Shown here in pieces: positions 16,828 through 25,767 of a stretch of DNA of 47,484 nucleotides; position 1 is the first letter of the stretch, and every line of letters begins with the position of its first letter. The notes under the pieces were generated by a model. That model was not told where the DNA came from. It saw only the letters and a list, made by a program, of their open reading frames with translations, and did no database searches. Location of the stretch: NCBI GenBank assembly GCA_017938155.1, contig JAGBCD010000023.1, forward strand, positions 1 to 47,484. Reading direction: 5' to 3'. The translations under genes and the position numbers were made by a program. Source of the stretch: Paludibacteraceae bacterium (lineage in GTDB: Bacteria > Bacteroidota > Bacteroidia > Bacteroidales > Paludibacteraceae).

Positions 16828-17862
16828 ATGAAATGTTCCATTGTTATACTCAACTGGAATGGAGCACAAATGCTCCAAGATTATCTACCCTCCGTCATAC
16901 GTCATAGTCAAGCAAATGATTGTGAAGTAGTGGTCGTAGATAATGGTTCTACCGACACAACACTTGACACATTAAGTAAAATCAATAAAACAGCCAAAGA
17001 AAACCACTTACGAGAAGTTCGTATCGTACTATTGGATAAGAATTATGGCTACGCCGAGGGGTACAACAAAGCCTTACAACATATTGATTCCGAATACACC
17101 ATTTTGCTCAACTCCGACGTAGAAGTGAGTGAAGGTTGGTTGGAACCCATGCTCACCTATATGGACAACCATTTAGATGTAGTAGCATGCCAACCCAAAA
17201 TACTCAGTTGGAAAAACAAAAACCAATTCGAATATGCAGGCGCAGCAGGTGGTTTTATAGATAAGTTATGCTACCCCTATTGTAGAGGACGCATATTAGG
17301 AACAGTAGAACAAGATCATGGTCAATACGACCAAATCATAGATATTTTTTGGGCAAGTGGTGCATGTCTATGCGTGCGCACACATTCCTATATAGAAATA
17401 GGCGGATTGGATGCCGAATTCTTTGCCCACATGGAAGAAATAGACCTCTGTTGGAGACTCCTAAACAGAGGACATCGCATCGTATGCATTCCTCAAAGTC
17501 GCGTTTATCATTTAGGTGGAGGGTCATTGAACTATGAGAACCCAAAGAAAACCTTCTTAAACTTTAGGAACAGCTTGTTGATGATATACAAAAACATGCC
17601 TTCCAAACGTCTAACTACCACATTGGTAGCACGCTTTTTCTTAGATTTGGCAGCATCGCTACACTACTTGGTATGTGGCAAAGTAAAAAATGCCTATGCC
17701 GTCCTCAAAGCATGGTATGCCTATCTGAATATGCGAAAACAATTTACTCATAAACGCCAACACAACCTAAGCATGACCACATGCGCCTACCCAAAGACTA
17801 TGAGTAAACGTATCATTCTTTTTGACTACTACTTCCGTAGCAAACGTACCTGGTCAAAATGA
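16828..17862 (+). CDS. Family 2 glycosyltransferase
   Basis: The 344-residue GT-A enzyme resembles rhamnosyltransferase-type GT2 proteins. It has the N-terminal nucleotide-sugar fold (VVVDNGSTD near residues 34-42), the metal-binding SDVEVSE stretch and the conserved acceptor motif MEEIDLCWRL. The C-terminal 90 residues are basic and hydrophobic, suggesting membrane association. It is the third gene of the acidic protein/acyltransferase operon. Its 3' end overlaps the convergent Wzi-like gene by nine bases. The sugar and acceptor cannot be read from sequence. Confidence 0.92.
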   Translation: MKCSIVILNWNGAQMLQDYLPSVIRHSQANDCEVVVVDNGSTDTTLDTLSKINKTAKENHLREVRIVLLDKNYGYAEGYNKALQHIDSEYTILLNSDVEVSEGWLEPMLTYMDNHLDVVACQPKILSWKNKNQFEYAGAAGGFIDKLCYPYCRGRILGTVEQDHGQYDQIIDIFWASGACLCVRTHSYIEIGGLDAEFFAHMEEIDLCWRLLNRGHRIVCIPQSRVYHLGGGSLNYENPKKTFLNFRNSLLMIYKNMPSKRLTTTLVARFFLDLAASLHYLVCGKVKNAYAVLKAWYAYLNMRKQFTHKRQHNLSMTTCAYPKTMSKRIILFDYYFRSKRTWSK

Positions 17863-19653
17863 GAAACTAAAACCTACAGATGCTGTTAGGTTTTTTCCTT
17901 GATAAAAGATGGGAGCATACTTGTTCAAGTATGTGGATGCCGTACCCGTTATTTCACTCACACAAGTACTTGTCAAGTTGTCATACGCACGAGCATTGTT
18001 GTACATCACGTTGGCTGTCAAATACATGTTTGGATGCACTTCATAGGTAAAATCAAGCGCCAATGCTTCATTACAAAAAATAGTCTTATCAAAAGGCTTT
18101 TGAGCAATAGCATTCGCCACATCTCCTCGTATATAATTATACGAATTGTATTTCGTATCGTGCAAATAACTCAACCCAACATGCATTCCTCTTATCGGAC
18201 GATAACTCAACTCCACAAAAATACTTTGCGCATTATCTCCCATATAATGCCCCATATTATAACTATTAGAAGTGAAGTCCAACACTGGAATAGAATGGGT
18301 ATAACATGCAATATATGAACGCATAAACTCACCCTTCAAACCCAAACCTTTGATAGGCCAACCCGTCCAATCAAACCCTACAAGATACGATATCGGATTA
18401 TTTTGCGGATTGCTCTTTTTGAAGCGACTGAACTTAACCTCATCCACATAACAAGATGTATATAACTTCAAGTGCTCTACCGGATGTAATGTGAGGGTAA
18501 AGAAGAATTGTGAGTTCTGATTTTCTGTTCCCAAACCTTTGGTCAACAAATGGTCTAGGGATTTATAGAATGCGAATGGGATAAAGTAAGCGGCTTGTAC
18601 ATTATTCTCAGCATATACGATCGAATTACCAAATGAGAAATGCACATACTTAATCGGCATAAAAGTGAACATATTAGCCGCCATAAACTTATTATGCGGA
18701 CGATACTGCATGTTCGTAATTATCGAATCGGCCTTGTTCACAGCCTGCTGCTCGTAGTAATACGACTTGCTTGCCACATTGCTCACCAACCATGCATGGA
18801 AATAGTCAAACTGGAACCATTTGCAGGGCGTCAGTTGCAATGTCACCATAGGGACGGCAGGATTACGTCCAGACAAGATATTGGAGCAATGATAAGCATC
18901 ACCCCATTGGATGTTCTCACGTTGCAAACCAATACTACCCCACCATGTATAAGCACTTATTCCACCACGAGAATCCGAAAAGTCACCACCATAATTGGCC
19001 TCTTTGTATTGTACACCAAGCAGGTTGTTCAAATAACTTGATTTGGTCAACTTAGCCCCATCGATTTTGGCATATACGTCTGGGTAATATGCATCCGATA
19101 AACCGAACGTTCCATTCCAAGATATATCACGCAACGAACCCCATATACTGAGATGCTTGGCAATATCCATCGTAAGTTCAGCTCCCCACCAACGCTTCAA
19201 AATAACTCCCTTCTTACCTCCTATAACATTCATACCTAAAATAGGACGAAGTGATAACTTAAATTGTTTATTGGGACTGATATACGAAAACTGAGGATCT
19301 GCCAAAGAAAGATTGAACGTCTTATGATCCGTGTATTGGACATAATTATCCTTCACAGTATCACGTTCCAAAGCAAACTCGTTCAAATAGAATTGCAAGT
19401 CCTTCTTTTGTCGAGCAGACAAAAGGGTGTCTCCTTTTTGTGCTTCTAATAGCCAATCAACTATCGCCTTTCTTGTATAAGGACGCACTGCATGGTTAAT
19501 AGAAATGACTCCATCGGTACTCAATTCGTCCAAGAAATCATATATCCTGGTATATTCCGTACTCAATGGAATATTTTGAGCCCAAACGGGCTCAAAATAT
19601 AGTAAAAAGCAAATAGATGCTATTATATAATATATATGTCTCAGTCTGAACAT
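17854..19653 (-). CDS. Wzi-like capsule assembly outer-membrane protein
   Basis: The 599-residue product starts with a signal peptide (cleavage near residue 25, VWAQ) and continues as alternating aromatic-rich beta-strands, ending in Phe (VGFSFSF), as expected for an outer-membrane barrel. The N-terminal helical segment (about 35-90) and overall pattern fit the capsule assembly Wzi family, which binds capsule or other surface polysaccharide. It lies nine bases after the OmpH-like gene, so the envelope chaperone and this barrel are probably co-transcribed. Confidence 0.8.
   Translation of the reverse strand: MFRLRHIYYIIASICFLLYFEPVWAQNIPLSTEYTRIYDFLDELSTDGVISINHAVRPYTRKAIVDWLLEAQKGDTLLSARQKKDLQFYLNEFALERDTVKDNYVQYTDHKTFNLSLADPQFSYISPNKQFKLSLRPILGMNVIGGKKGVILKRWWGAELTMDIAKHLSIWGSLRDISWNGTFGLSDAYYPDVYAKIDGAKLTKSSYLNNLLGVQYKEANYGGDFSDSRGGISAYTWWGSIGLQRENIQWGDAYHCSNILSGRNPAVPMVTLQLTPCKWFQFDYFHAWLVSNVASKSYYYEQQAVNKADSIITNMQYRPHNKFMAANMFTFMPIKYVHFSFGNSIVYAENNVQAAYFIPFAFYKSLDHLLTKGLGTENQNSQFFFTLTLHPVEHLKLYTSCYVDEVKFSRFKKSNPQNNPISYLVGFDWTGWPIKGLGLKGEFMRSYIACYTHSIPVLDFTSNSYNMGHYMGDNAQSIFVELSYRPIRGMHVGLSYLHDTKYNSYNYIRGDVANAIAQKPFDKTIFCNEALALDFTYEVHPNMYLTANVMYNNARAYDNLTSTCVSEITGTASTYLNKYAPIFYQGKNLTASVGFSFSF
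17869..17896 (+). terminator. GT2-operon terminator embedded in the end of the Wzi-like gene
   Basis: AAAACCTA (17869-17876) pairs with TAGGTTTT (17887-17894), with an inner CAG/CTG pair and a T6 run (17891-17896). It starts seven bases after the GT2 stop, inside the last codons of the convergent gene. Confidence 0.75.
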
Positions 19654-19661
19654 GCTATTGC

Positions 19662-20261
19662 TTATTTAGCATAGCGAGCATTTAGACCATTTACAACATC
19701 ATTGGTGATATCATAACCATCAGCTGCCATCAAAATATTATCTTTCGCATTGTTGTTCAAGATAATCTCAAAACGACCATCAGCATTGTAGGTCTTAAGG
19801 TAGTTCATCAATGAATCTGACAATTGAAGATTGAGCGCTTGATTCTCCTCGAGAATATCTTGTGTCAATTTAGCTTCCAATTGCTCTAAATCTTGTTGTT
19901 TCTTTTGTAGTCTTTGATATTCTTTTTGTGCACGTTCTTGGCTAAGGAATGCTCCGTTATCCAACTTACGTTGAAAATCAGCCATTTCATTTTGTAGTGT
20001 ACGAAGTTTGGTGTTCAATTTGAGACGTGCGTCTTCTTGTTTGGACATCAATTTCTCGTTAGCTTCTTGAGCAAACTGGTAGTTCAACAACAAACTATCA
20101 ATATTCAAATAAGCCACTGGTAATTTGTCAGATACCGCAGCTACTTCACCTTCTGCTACACTTGCTTTTTTGGTATCTTTACCATAGTTCATCACAAACA
20201 AGGCAACTACTGCTGCCACCAAAACAACATTCAAGATTGTTTGAAATAAAGAGTTCTTCAT
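19662..20261 (-). CDS. OmpH/Skp-like periplasmic chaperone with N-terminal membrane anchor
   Basis: The 199-residue protein has one hydrophobic segment near the N-terminus (about 6-24), which looks like an uncleaved anchor or signal. Then comes a Skp/OmpH domain with a long coiled coil (about 75-150, rich in Gln, Glu and Lys) and a C-terminal strand region ending in NDVVNGLNARY. Skp trimers hold unfolded outer-membrane proteins in the periplasm. The neighbouring Wzi-like barrel is a plausible client. Confidence 0.88.
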   Translation of the reverse strand: MKNSLFQTILNVVLVAAVVALFVMNYGKDTKKASVAEGEVAAVSDKLPVAYLNIDSLLLNYQFAQEANEKLMSKQEDARLKLNTKLRTLQNEMADFQRKLDNGAFLSQERAQKEYQRLQKKQQDLEQLEAKLTQDILEENQALNLQLSDSLMNYLKTYNADGRFEIILNNNAKDNILMAADGYDITNDVVNGLNARYAK

Positions 20262-20282
20262 AAATATAAATTGATTGATTTT

Positions 20283-20338
20283 AATTAATTAATTCTTAAT
20301 TCTTAATTCTTCATTCAAAATTCATAATTCTTAATTCC
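20283..20338. repeat. AT-rich interspersed intergenic element
   Basis: A run of TTAATTAATTC, AATTCTTAATTC and ATTCAAAATTC strings lies between the small membrane protein and the OmpH-like gene. It matches strings at 9555, 14486, 14617 and 42280. Confidence 0.6.
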
Positions 20339-20348
20339 CTCTGCCCTA

Positions 20349-20555
20349 TCACATCTCCTTCGTGTTTATTCTATTCACGGTTTTTGCCCTTGCTTCCCTA
20401 TCTTGCGCCGTCGCACAATGAATGCCTCGCTGCTGCATAGCCTTACTCTCAGAAATATGTTGACTACTAAAACGTCCGTTTTTCTTCAACAACACCCTAA
20501 CCGAAAGCAACAATAGCGAAAGAGCTACAATCCCTATGACAAGAATCAGTTTCAT
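20349..20555 (-). CDS. Small single-pass membrane protein
   Basis: The 68-residue product has one N-terminal transmembrane helix (MKLILVIGIVALSLLLL) and a basic cytoplasmic or periplasmic tail with the pattern GRFSSQHIS, RGIHCA and QDREAR. I recall this pattern from small conserved Bacteroidales proteins of unknown function but cannot verify it here. A longer frame could start at 20597, but the promoter (20571-20602) lies across that start; transcription would begin near 20566, so the ATG at 20555 is chosen. Confidence 0.75.
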   Translation of the reverse strand: MKLILVIGIVALSLLLLSVRVLLKKNGRFSSQHISESKAMQQRGIHCATAQDREARAKTVNRINTKEM

Positions 20556-20570
20556 TTTCACAAAAGCCCA

Positions 20571-20602
20571 CAAAGATACTATTATTTTAGCAACCATACA
20601 AA
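20571..20602 (-). promoter_or_regulatory. Promoter of the small membrane protein, decides its start
   Basis: TTTG (20599-20602), 20 bases, TATCTTTG (20571-20578) on the minus strand. A start near 20566 leaves about ten bases of leader before the ATG at 20555 and excludes the upstream ATG at 20597. Confidence 0.82.
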
Positions 20603-20637
20603 TATTTCCTTAATAATTTGACTTTTTTACAGTCTAA

Positions 20638-20669
20638 TTTGCATGTGCCAAATAAATTTAGTAACTTTG
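20638..20669 (+). promoter_or_regulatory. Bacteroides-type promoter for the bactofilin operon
   Basis: TTTG (20638-20641), 20 bases, TAACTTTG (20662-20669). The start would be near 20675, about 29 bases before the bactofilin ATG. It is divergent from, but not overlapping, the promoter at 20571-20602. Confidence 0.85.
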
Positions 20670-20703
20670 CACGCTATTTATGAGCATATAAACACTTATT
20701 TTT

Positions 20704-21099
20704 ATGGGATTATTTACTTCAAATTCTAAAAATATGGCAGCAACGTCAAACCAACAAACAGGTACCTTGTACAATGCACTCACCGCAGGTAGTAAAATTA
20801 TTGGAACTATTATTGCTGATTCAGATATCCGAATCGATGGTAGTGTAGAGGGTGATTTGCAATGTTCAGGCAAAGTGGTAATTGGAGAGAAAGGCAATAT
20901 CAAAGGCAATATTTCATGCCAAAATGCCGAGATTATGGGTAAATTGGATGGCAAGATCCAAGTCAAAGGCACATTAGCCCTTCGCGCAACCAGTAATATC
21001 AAAGGTGAAGTATCTACGCAAACACTCATCGTAGAACCAAATGCATTACTGAACGGTACTTGCACCATGGGTCAACATAATGTAGAAACTAAAAAATAA
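20704..21099 (+). CDS. Bactofilin (polymer-forming cytoskeletal protein)
   Basis: The 131-residue protein has the central beta-helical DUF583 domain (about 30-120), visible as Gly-rich, regularly spaced strands (IRIDGSVEGDL, GKVVIGEKGNIKGNI, GKLDGKIQVKGTL). Short disordered tails flank it. Bactofilins polymerise without nucleotide and often position cell-wall enzymes. It heads a plus-strand series with the DUF1015 gene, the PorE-like gene, thyA, folA and perhaps yidC. The spacing to the next gene is seven bases. Confidence 0.92.
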   Translation: MGLFTSNSKNMAATSNQQTGTLYNALTAGSKIIGTIIADSDIRIDGSVEGDLQCSGKVVIGEKGNIKGNISCQNAEIMGKLDGKIQVKGTLALRATSNIKGEVSTQTLIVEPNALLNGTCTMGQHNVETKK

Positions 21100-21106
21100 T
21101 CTTCAT

Positions 21107-22354
21107 ATGCAAATCAAGCCTTTTCGTGGAGTGAGACCTCCACAAGAGTTAATTGAATCAGTTAACTCTCGTCCTTATGATGTATTGAACTCAGAAGAAG
21201 CACGCAACGAAGCTGCTGGGAACGAAAAATCACTCTACCATATCATCAAACCTGAAATAAATTTTGAACCAGGTACCGATGAGCATGATGAGCGCGTATA
21301 TGCTTGCGCCCGCGAACAATATGAGTTGTTCAAGGCCAATCAATGGTTGGTACAGGACAACAAAGAAATGTACTACATTTATGCACAAACAATGGGCACA
21401 CATACACAATACGGCTTGGTAGTGGCTGCATGGGTAGAAGATTATATGCAAGGACGTATCAAAAAACATGAACTCACAAGACGCGACAAGGAAGAAGATC
21501 GCATGATGCATGTTCGCACCATTGGAGCAAACGTAGAACCTGTATTCTTTGCATACCCTCATAGAGACGATTTGGATGCTCTCATCCAACGCATCACCAC
21601 ATCTCAACAACCTGTCTATGATTTTGTTGCACAGATAGACGGATTTGGTCATAAGTTTTGGCTTGTTGACAACGACGAGGATATACAACAAATCACTTCC
21701 ATCGTAGCACAAATCCCTTCTATGTACATAGCAGACGGACATCATCGAAGTGCCGCTGCCGCATTAGTAGGACATGAGAAAAAACTCAACAATCCCACAC
21801 ATACTGGCGATGAAGAGTACAACTATTTCCTGGCGGTATGCTTCCCTGATAACCAGTTGAACATCATCGACTACAATCGCGTTATCAAAGACCTCAACGG
21901 ATTGACAGAAGAGGAATTTCTCAAGGCATTAGAAGAAGATTTTGTTGTTCAACCCAAAGGAACTGAAATCTACCACCCCACTTGCCTACATAATTTCTCA
22001 CTCTACTTATCCAACCAATGGTATAGCCTCACAGCCAAAGAAGGACGTTTCAATGACAATGACCCAATTGAAGTGCTGGACGTAACGATTTCTTCTAACC
22101 TTATCTTTGATAAGATACTGAACTTGGGCGACTTGCGAAGTAGTAAACGAATAGATTTTGTTGGCGGTATTCGTGGTTTAGAAGAGCTCAAAAGAAGAGT
22201 TGATTCAGGTGAGATGAAGATGGCATTGGCACTCTACCCTGTGACCATGCAACAAATCATTGACATTGCTGATTCAGGCAATATCATGCCTCCCAAAACC
22301 ACATGGTTTGAACCTAAGTTACGTAGTGGATTAGTTATTCATGAATTGATATAA
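21107..22354 (+). CDS. DUF1015 family protein
   Basis: The 415-residue cytoplasmic protein has the DUF1015 pattern: an N-terminal IKPFRGVRPP segment, central IADGHHRSAAA at about residue 207, and LDVTISSNLIFDKIL with MPPKTTWFEPKLRSGL near the end. The function of the family is not established; in some genomes it lies near serine metabolism genes. It lies seven bases after the bactofilin stop and two bases before the PorE-like gene, so all three are co-transcribed. Confidence 0.93.
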   Translation: MQIKPFRGVRPPQELIESVNSRPYDVLNSEEARNEAAGNEKSLYHIIKPEINFEPGTDEHDERVYACAREQYELFKANQWLVQDNKEMYYIYAQTMGTHTQYGLVVAAWVEDYMQGRIKKHELTRRDKEEDRMMHVRTIGANVEPVFFAYPHRDDLDALIQRITTSQQPVYDFVAQIDGFGHKFWLVDNDEDIQQITSIVAQIPSMYIADGHHRSAAAALVGHEKKLNNPTHTGDEEYNYFLAVCFPDNQLNIIDYNRVIKDLNGLTEEEFLKALEEDFVVQPKGTEIYHPTCLHNFSLYLSNQWYSLTAKEGRFNDNDPIEVLDVTISSNLIFDKILNLGDLRSSKRIDFVGGIRGLEELKRRVDSGEMKMALALYPVTMQQIIDIADSGNIMPPKTTWFEPKLRSGLVIHELI

Positions 22355-22356
22355 TC

Positions 22357-24444
22357 ATGCGCCATCATATTTACACCATAGCGATATTGTTACTATGCGC
22401 CTTGTTAGGTTCGTGTAGTATCAAAACACGTATCAAACGTGCAGACAAAAAGTATGCTATCGGTGAATACTATGATGCTGCAGAACTCTATCGAGCCGTT
22501 TATCCAAGAATATCTGCCAAGAAAGAGCGTAAACTTAAAGGCGAATTGGCATACAAACAAGCAGAGTGCTACCGCATACTCAATCACAAACGTGCTGCCA
22601 ATGCGTACAAAAATGCGATTCGATACGGATACAACGATTCCATTATACACCTTCACTACGCACAAGTTCTTCACTACCAAGGTGACTACAAGAATGCGGT
22701 CAAATACTACGAGACTCACCTACAAACATATCCAAACGACTACGTTGCTCAAGCTGGATTATACGCCTGCAACCAAATAAAAGAATGGAAAAAAGAAAAG
22801 AGTCGTTACGTTGTCAAACTGTCGAAAGAGTTTAATAGCAAACAATCCAGCAGTTTCGCTCCTGCATTCATAGGAACAGATGCGGATGCTATCATGTTCA
22901 CAAGCAACCTGCAACAAACCAAATCAAACAAAAAACTCAAACGCAAAAATCCAGTTACGGGCACACAAACATTCAACCTATACACTTCACGCCAAAATGC
23001 CAAAGGCGAATGGGAAGAGATTAGTTTGCCCGAAGGAATTTACAATAGCGATAGCGAATCGGGCGAGAGTGAGAACGATTCCACCAGTTCGGGCAAATCC
23101 AATAGTGCAGAGTATGGTGTTTGTAGTTTCACCGCTGATGGCAAGACGATGTATTTTACCTATTCAAGGCCCGTCAATGGACAAGATTTAGGCACTAAAA
23201 TCTATTCCTCTACACGTACAGGAGGCGAATGGGGCGAACCTCAAGAGATTATCCTATTCATGGATAGCAGCATATCCGTAGGACATCCATCCATCAACGC
23301 AACAGGAGATACCTTGTATTTTGCATCCGATGCACCAGGATATGGTGGCAAGGATATTTGGATGGCAGAGAATATTGACGGCACATGGATCAATGTCCAG
23401 AACCTCGGACCACAAATCAATACCACTGCGGACGAGATGTATCCATGCATCCGTGAAGACGGCATATTGTACTTCGCATCTAACGGACATCCTGGATACG
23501 GAGGATTGGATATCTTCAAAGCCTCCCCCACTGAACGAGATACCATTTTTATCTATCGTGACTCTACAGAATCTTCTCCGCTCCCAATTTGGGATCTATT
23601 CAATTTGGGTACACCTTTCAATAGCAACAACGACGATTTTGGCATCACTTTCGTTGGAGCAACTGAAAATGGATATTTTAGTTCCAACAGAGGACAGAAA
23701 AAAGGATATGACCAAATCTATAGTTTCGTACTACCCGAAATGGTTATTATGGTTGAAGGAACTGTTTATGACCACCTTGGAGATCCAATAGTAGAAGGTA
23801 CTTTACGATTAGTAGGCAACGATGGTACCAACCAAAAAGTCCAAATTCGTAGAGATGGTACCTATAGTCTCAAACTGCAAAAAGGTGCACAATATGCCAT
23901 GTTGGCGTTCGCAAGAGGCTATCTCAACCAAAAACAACAAATCAGTACTACTGACCTCAAAGATAGTCACACGTTCAAACAAGACTTCACCTTGTCTCCT
24001 ATATCCAAGCCCGTCACAATGGACAATATTTTTTATGAGTTCGGCAAATGGGACTTGACACCTGCTTCCACTACAGGATTAGAGGCATTAGTCAAACTAT
24101 TGAACGACAACCCAAATATTACCATCGAACTCAGCGCACATACGGATATGGTAGGCGATAGCACGTCCAACAAAGTGTTATCCGAAAAACGTGCACAATC
24201 GGTTGTCAATTATTTAATCAGTGCAGGTATTGAACAAGAACGTCTAACACCTATCGGATATGGTGAAAACAAACCTGTGGTGGCAGACAATATCCTACAC
24301 AAGAAATATTCGTTTATCCCTGAAGAACAAGTCTTGGATGAGGCATTTATTAGCACCCTACCCCAAGAACAACAAGATATTTGCAACCAAATCAATCGTC
24401 GAACCGAATTCAAGGTTCTGCGAACCACATACAAATTGTATTAA
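22357..24444 (+). CDS. porE: PorE-like OmpA-family lipoprotein (type IX secretion/gliding-type)
   Basis: The 695-residue protein has a lipoprotein signal with lipobox LGSC (Cys20). Domains in order: TPR-like repeats (about 24-150), PD40/WD40-like propeller blades (about 160-460, e.g. [14 protein letters not shown] and [15 protein letters not shown]), a carboxypeptidase-regulatory-like beta domain (about 468-555), and an OmpA C-terminal peptidoglycan-binding domain (about 560-690; [33 protein letters not shown]). This order is that of PorE, which anchors the type IX secretion machine to peptidoglycan. Other Bacteroidota OmpA proteins share the build, so the symbol is a best guess. thyA starts 11 bases downstream. 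Confidence 0.75.
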   Translation: MRHHIYTIAILLLCALLGSCSIKTRIKRADKKYAIGEYYDAAELYRAVYPRISAKKERKLKGELAYKQAECYRILNHKRAANAYKNAIRYGYNDSIIHLHYAQVLHYQGDYKNAVKYYETHLQTYPNDYVAQAGLYACNQIKEWKKEKSRYVVKLSKEFNSKQSSSFAPAFIGTDADAIMFTSNLQQTKSNKKLKRKNPVTGTQTFNLYTSRQNAKGEWEEISLPEGIYNSDSESGESENDSTSSGKSNSAEYGVCSFTADGKTMYFTYSRPVNGQDLGTKIYSSTRTGGEWGEPQEIILFMDSSISVGHPSINATGDTLYFASDAPGYGGKDIWMAENIDGTWINVQNLGPQINTTADEMYPCIREDGILYFASNGHPGYGGLDIFKASPTERDTIFIYRDSTESSPLPIWDLFNLGTPFNSNNDDFGITFVGATENGYFSSNRGQKKGYDQIYSFVLPEMVIMVEGTVYDHLGDPIVEGTLRLVGNDGTNQKVQIRRDGTYSLKLQKGAQYAMLAFARGYLNQKQQISTTDLKDSHTFKQDFTLSPISKPVTMDNIFYEFGKWDLTPASTTGLEALVKLLNDNPNITIELSAHTDMVGDSTSNKVLSEKRAQSVVNYLISAGIEQERLTPIGYGENKPVVADNILHKKYSFIPEEQVLDEAFISTLPQEQQDICNQINRRTEFKVLRTTYKLY

Positions 24445-24455
24445 CACATCGCTAT

Positions 24456-25250
24456 ATGCAACAATATTTAGATTTATGCCGACGCGTCCTTGCAGAAGGA
24501 GTTGAAAAGCATGACAGGACAGGAACAGGAACATTATCTGTGTTTGGGCACCAAATGCGTTTCCATTTAGATGATGGTTTTCCTGTACTTACCACCAAGA
24601 AACTGCATCTCAAATCCATTATTTACGAATTGTTATGGTTTTTGCAAGGCAATACCAATGTCCATTACCTACAGGAACACGGCGTTCGTATATGGAACGA
24701 ATGGGCTGACGAGAATGGCGATTTAGGACCTGTTTACGGACACCAATGGAGATCTTGGCCAGACTATCAAGGAGGGCACATTGACCAAATCAAACAAATC
24801 ATTGAGCAAATAAAAAACAATCCCGATAGCCGACGCATCATGGTCAGTGCATGGAACGTAGCCGACGTCAACAACATGGCACTCCCCCCTTGCCATTGTC
24901 TATTTCAGTTCTATGTAGCCAATGGAACGCTCTCACTTCAACTATATCAACGAAGTGCAGATATATTTTTAGGAGTACCTTTCAATATCGCCTCCTACGC
25001 CTTACTACTCAAGATGGTAGCACAAGTCACAGGACTCAAAGCGGGAGATTTTGTGCATACCTTGGGCGATGCACATATCTATACCAATCACTTAGAACAA
25101 GTCAAACTGCAACTCACACGAGATACACGCACATTACCTACCATGCAAATCAATCCAAATGTGACCGATATATTCTCGTTTGATTACGACGATTTTCAAT
25201 TAATTAACTATAATCCTCATCCACATATTGCTGGAGTTGTTAGTGTATGA
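24456..25250 (+). CDS. thyA: Thymidylate synthase
   Basis: The 264-residue enzyme converts dUMP to dTMP using methylene-tetrahydrofolate. Conserved pieces are [13 protein letters not shown], the catalytic cysteine in [12 protein letters not shown], the dUMP-binding [18 protein letters not shown] and C-terminal [12 protein letters not shown] longer frame from a TTG at 24381 overlaps the preceding gene; the ATG at 24456 gives the usual length. folA overlaps its stop by four bases (ATGA), a standard pair because TS turns tetrahydrofolate into dihydrofolate. Confidence 0.98.
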   Translation: MQQYLDLCRRVLAEGVEKHDRTGTGTLSVFGHQMRFHLDDGFPVLTTKKLHLKSIIYELLWFLQGNTNVHYLQEHGVRIWNEWADENGDLGPVYGHQWRSWPDYQGGHIDQIKQIIEQIKNNPDSRRIMVSAWNVADVNNMALPPCHCLFQFYVANGTLSLQLYQRSADIFLGVPFNIASYALLLKMVAQVTGLKAGDFVHTLGDAHIYTNHLEQVKLQLTRDTRTLPTMQINPNVTDIFSFDYDDFQLINYNPHPHIAGVVSV

Positions 25251-25738
25251 TAAGCATTATTGTAGCCATTAGTCAAGAAAATGCCATTGGCAAGAACGGG
25301 CAATTGCTATGCCATTTGCCTTCTGATTTACAACATTTCAAACAAATTACTTCGGGTAAGACGGTTGTTATGGGTGAACGTACTTTCTTCTCACTCCCCA
25401 AACATCCCCTACCCAATCGTAAGAATATCGTTTTAACCGATGTACCTAACAAGACATTCGAAGGTGCTCAAAGTGTTTACTCCATCGAAGAGATTGTTGA
25501 CCTATTCTCCAAAACCGATGAAGAGATATTTATTATAGGTGGAGGTATGGTGTACAGACAAATGATGCCATTTGCAGACAAACTATACATCACACATATT
25601 CACCACTCATGGCCAGATGCTGATACCTTCTTCCCTGAGATTGATACCAATATATGGACATTAACCCAAAATGAGACAATGAGTGCAGATGACAAAAATC
25701 CTTACGACTATTCATTTGCCGAATATATTCGAAAATAA
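25247..25738 (+). CDS. folA: Dihydrofolate reductase
   Basis: The 163-residue enzyme reduces dihydrofolate to tetrahydrofolate with NADPH. Typical features are the N-terminal [35 protein letters not shown] with the active-site acidic residue, and [25 protein letters not shown]. It overlaps thyA by four bases, and the two form a functional couple. yidC follows after 29 bases. Confidence 0.97.
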   Translation: MISIIVAISQENAIGKNGQLLCHLPSDLQHFKQITSGKTVVMGERTFFSLPKHPLPNRKNIVLTDVPNKTFEGAQSVYSIEEIVDLFSKTDEEIFIIGGGMVYRQMMPFADKLYITHIHHSWPDADTFFPEIDTNIWTLTQNETMSADDKNPYDYSFAEYIRK

Positions 25739-25767
25739 GTGACAAAAAAGATTTAATTATATAAGAT

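Noticed and set aside
24381-24455. Upstream TTG start for thyA
   Set aside because: It overlaps the PorE-like gene; the ATG at 24456 gives the normal length and N-terminus.
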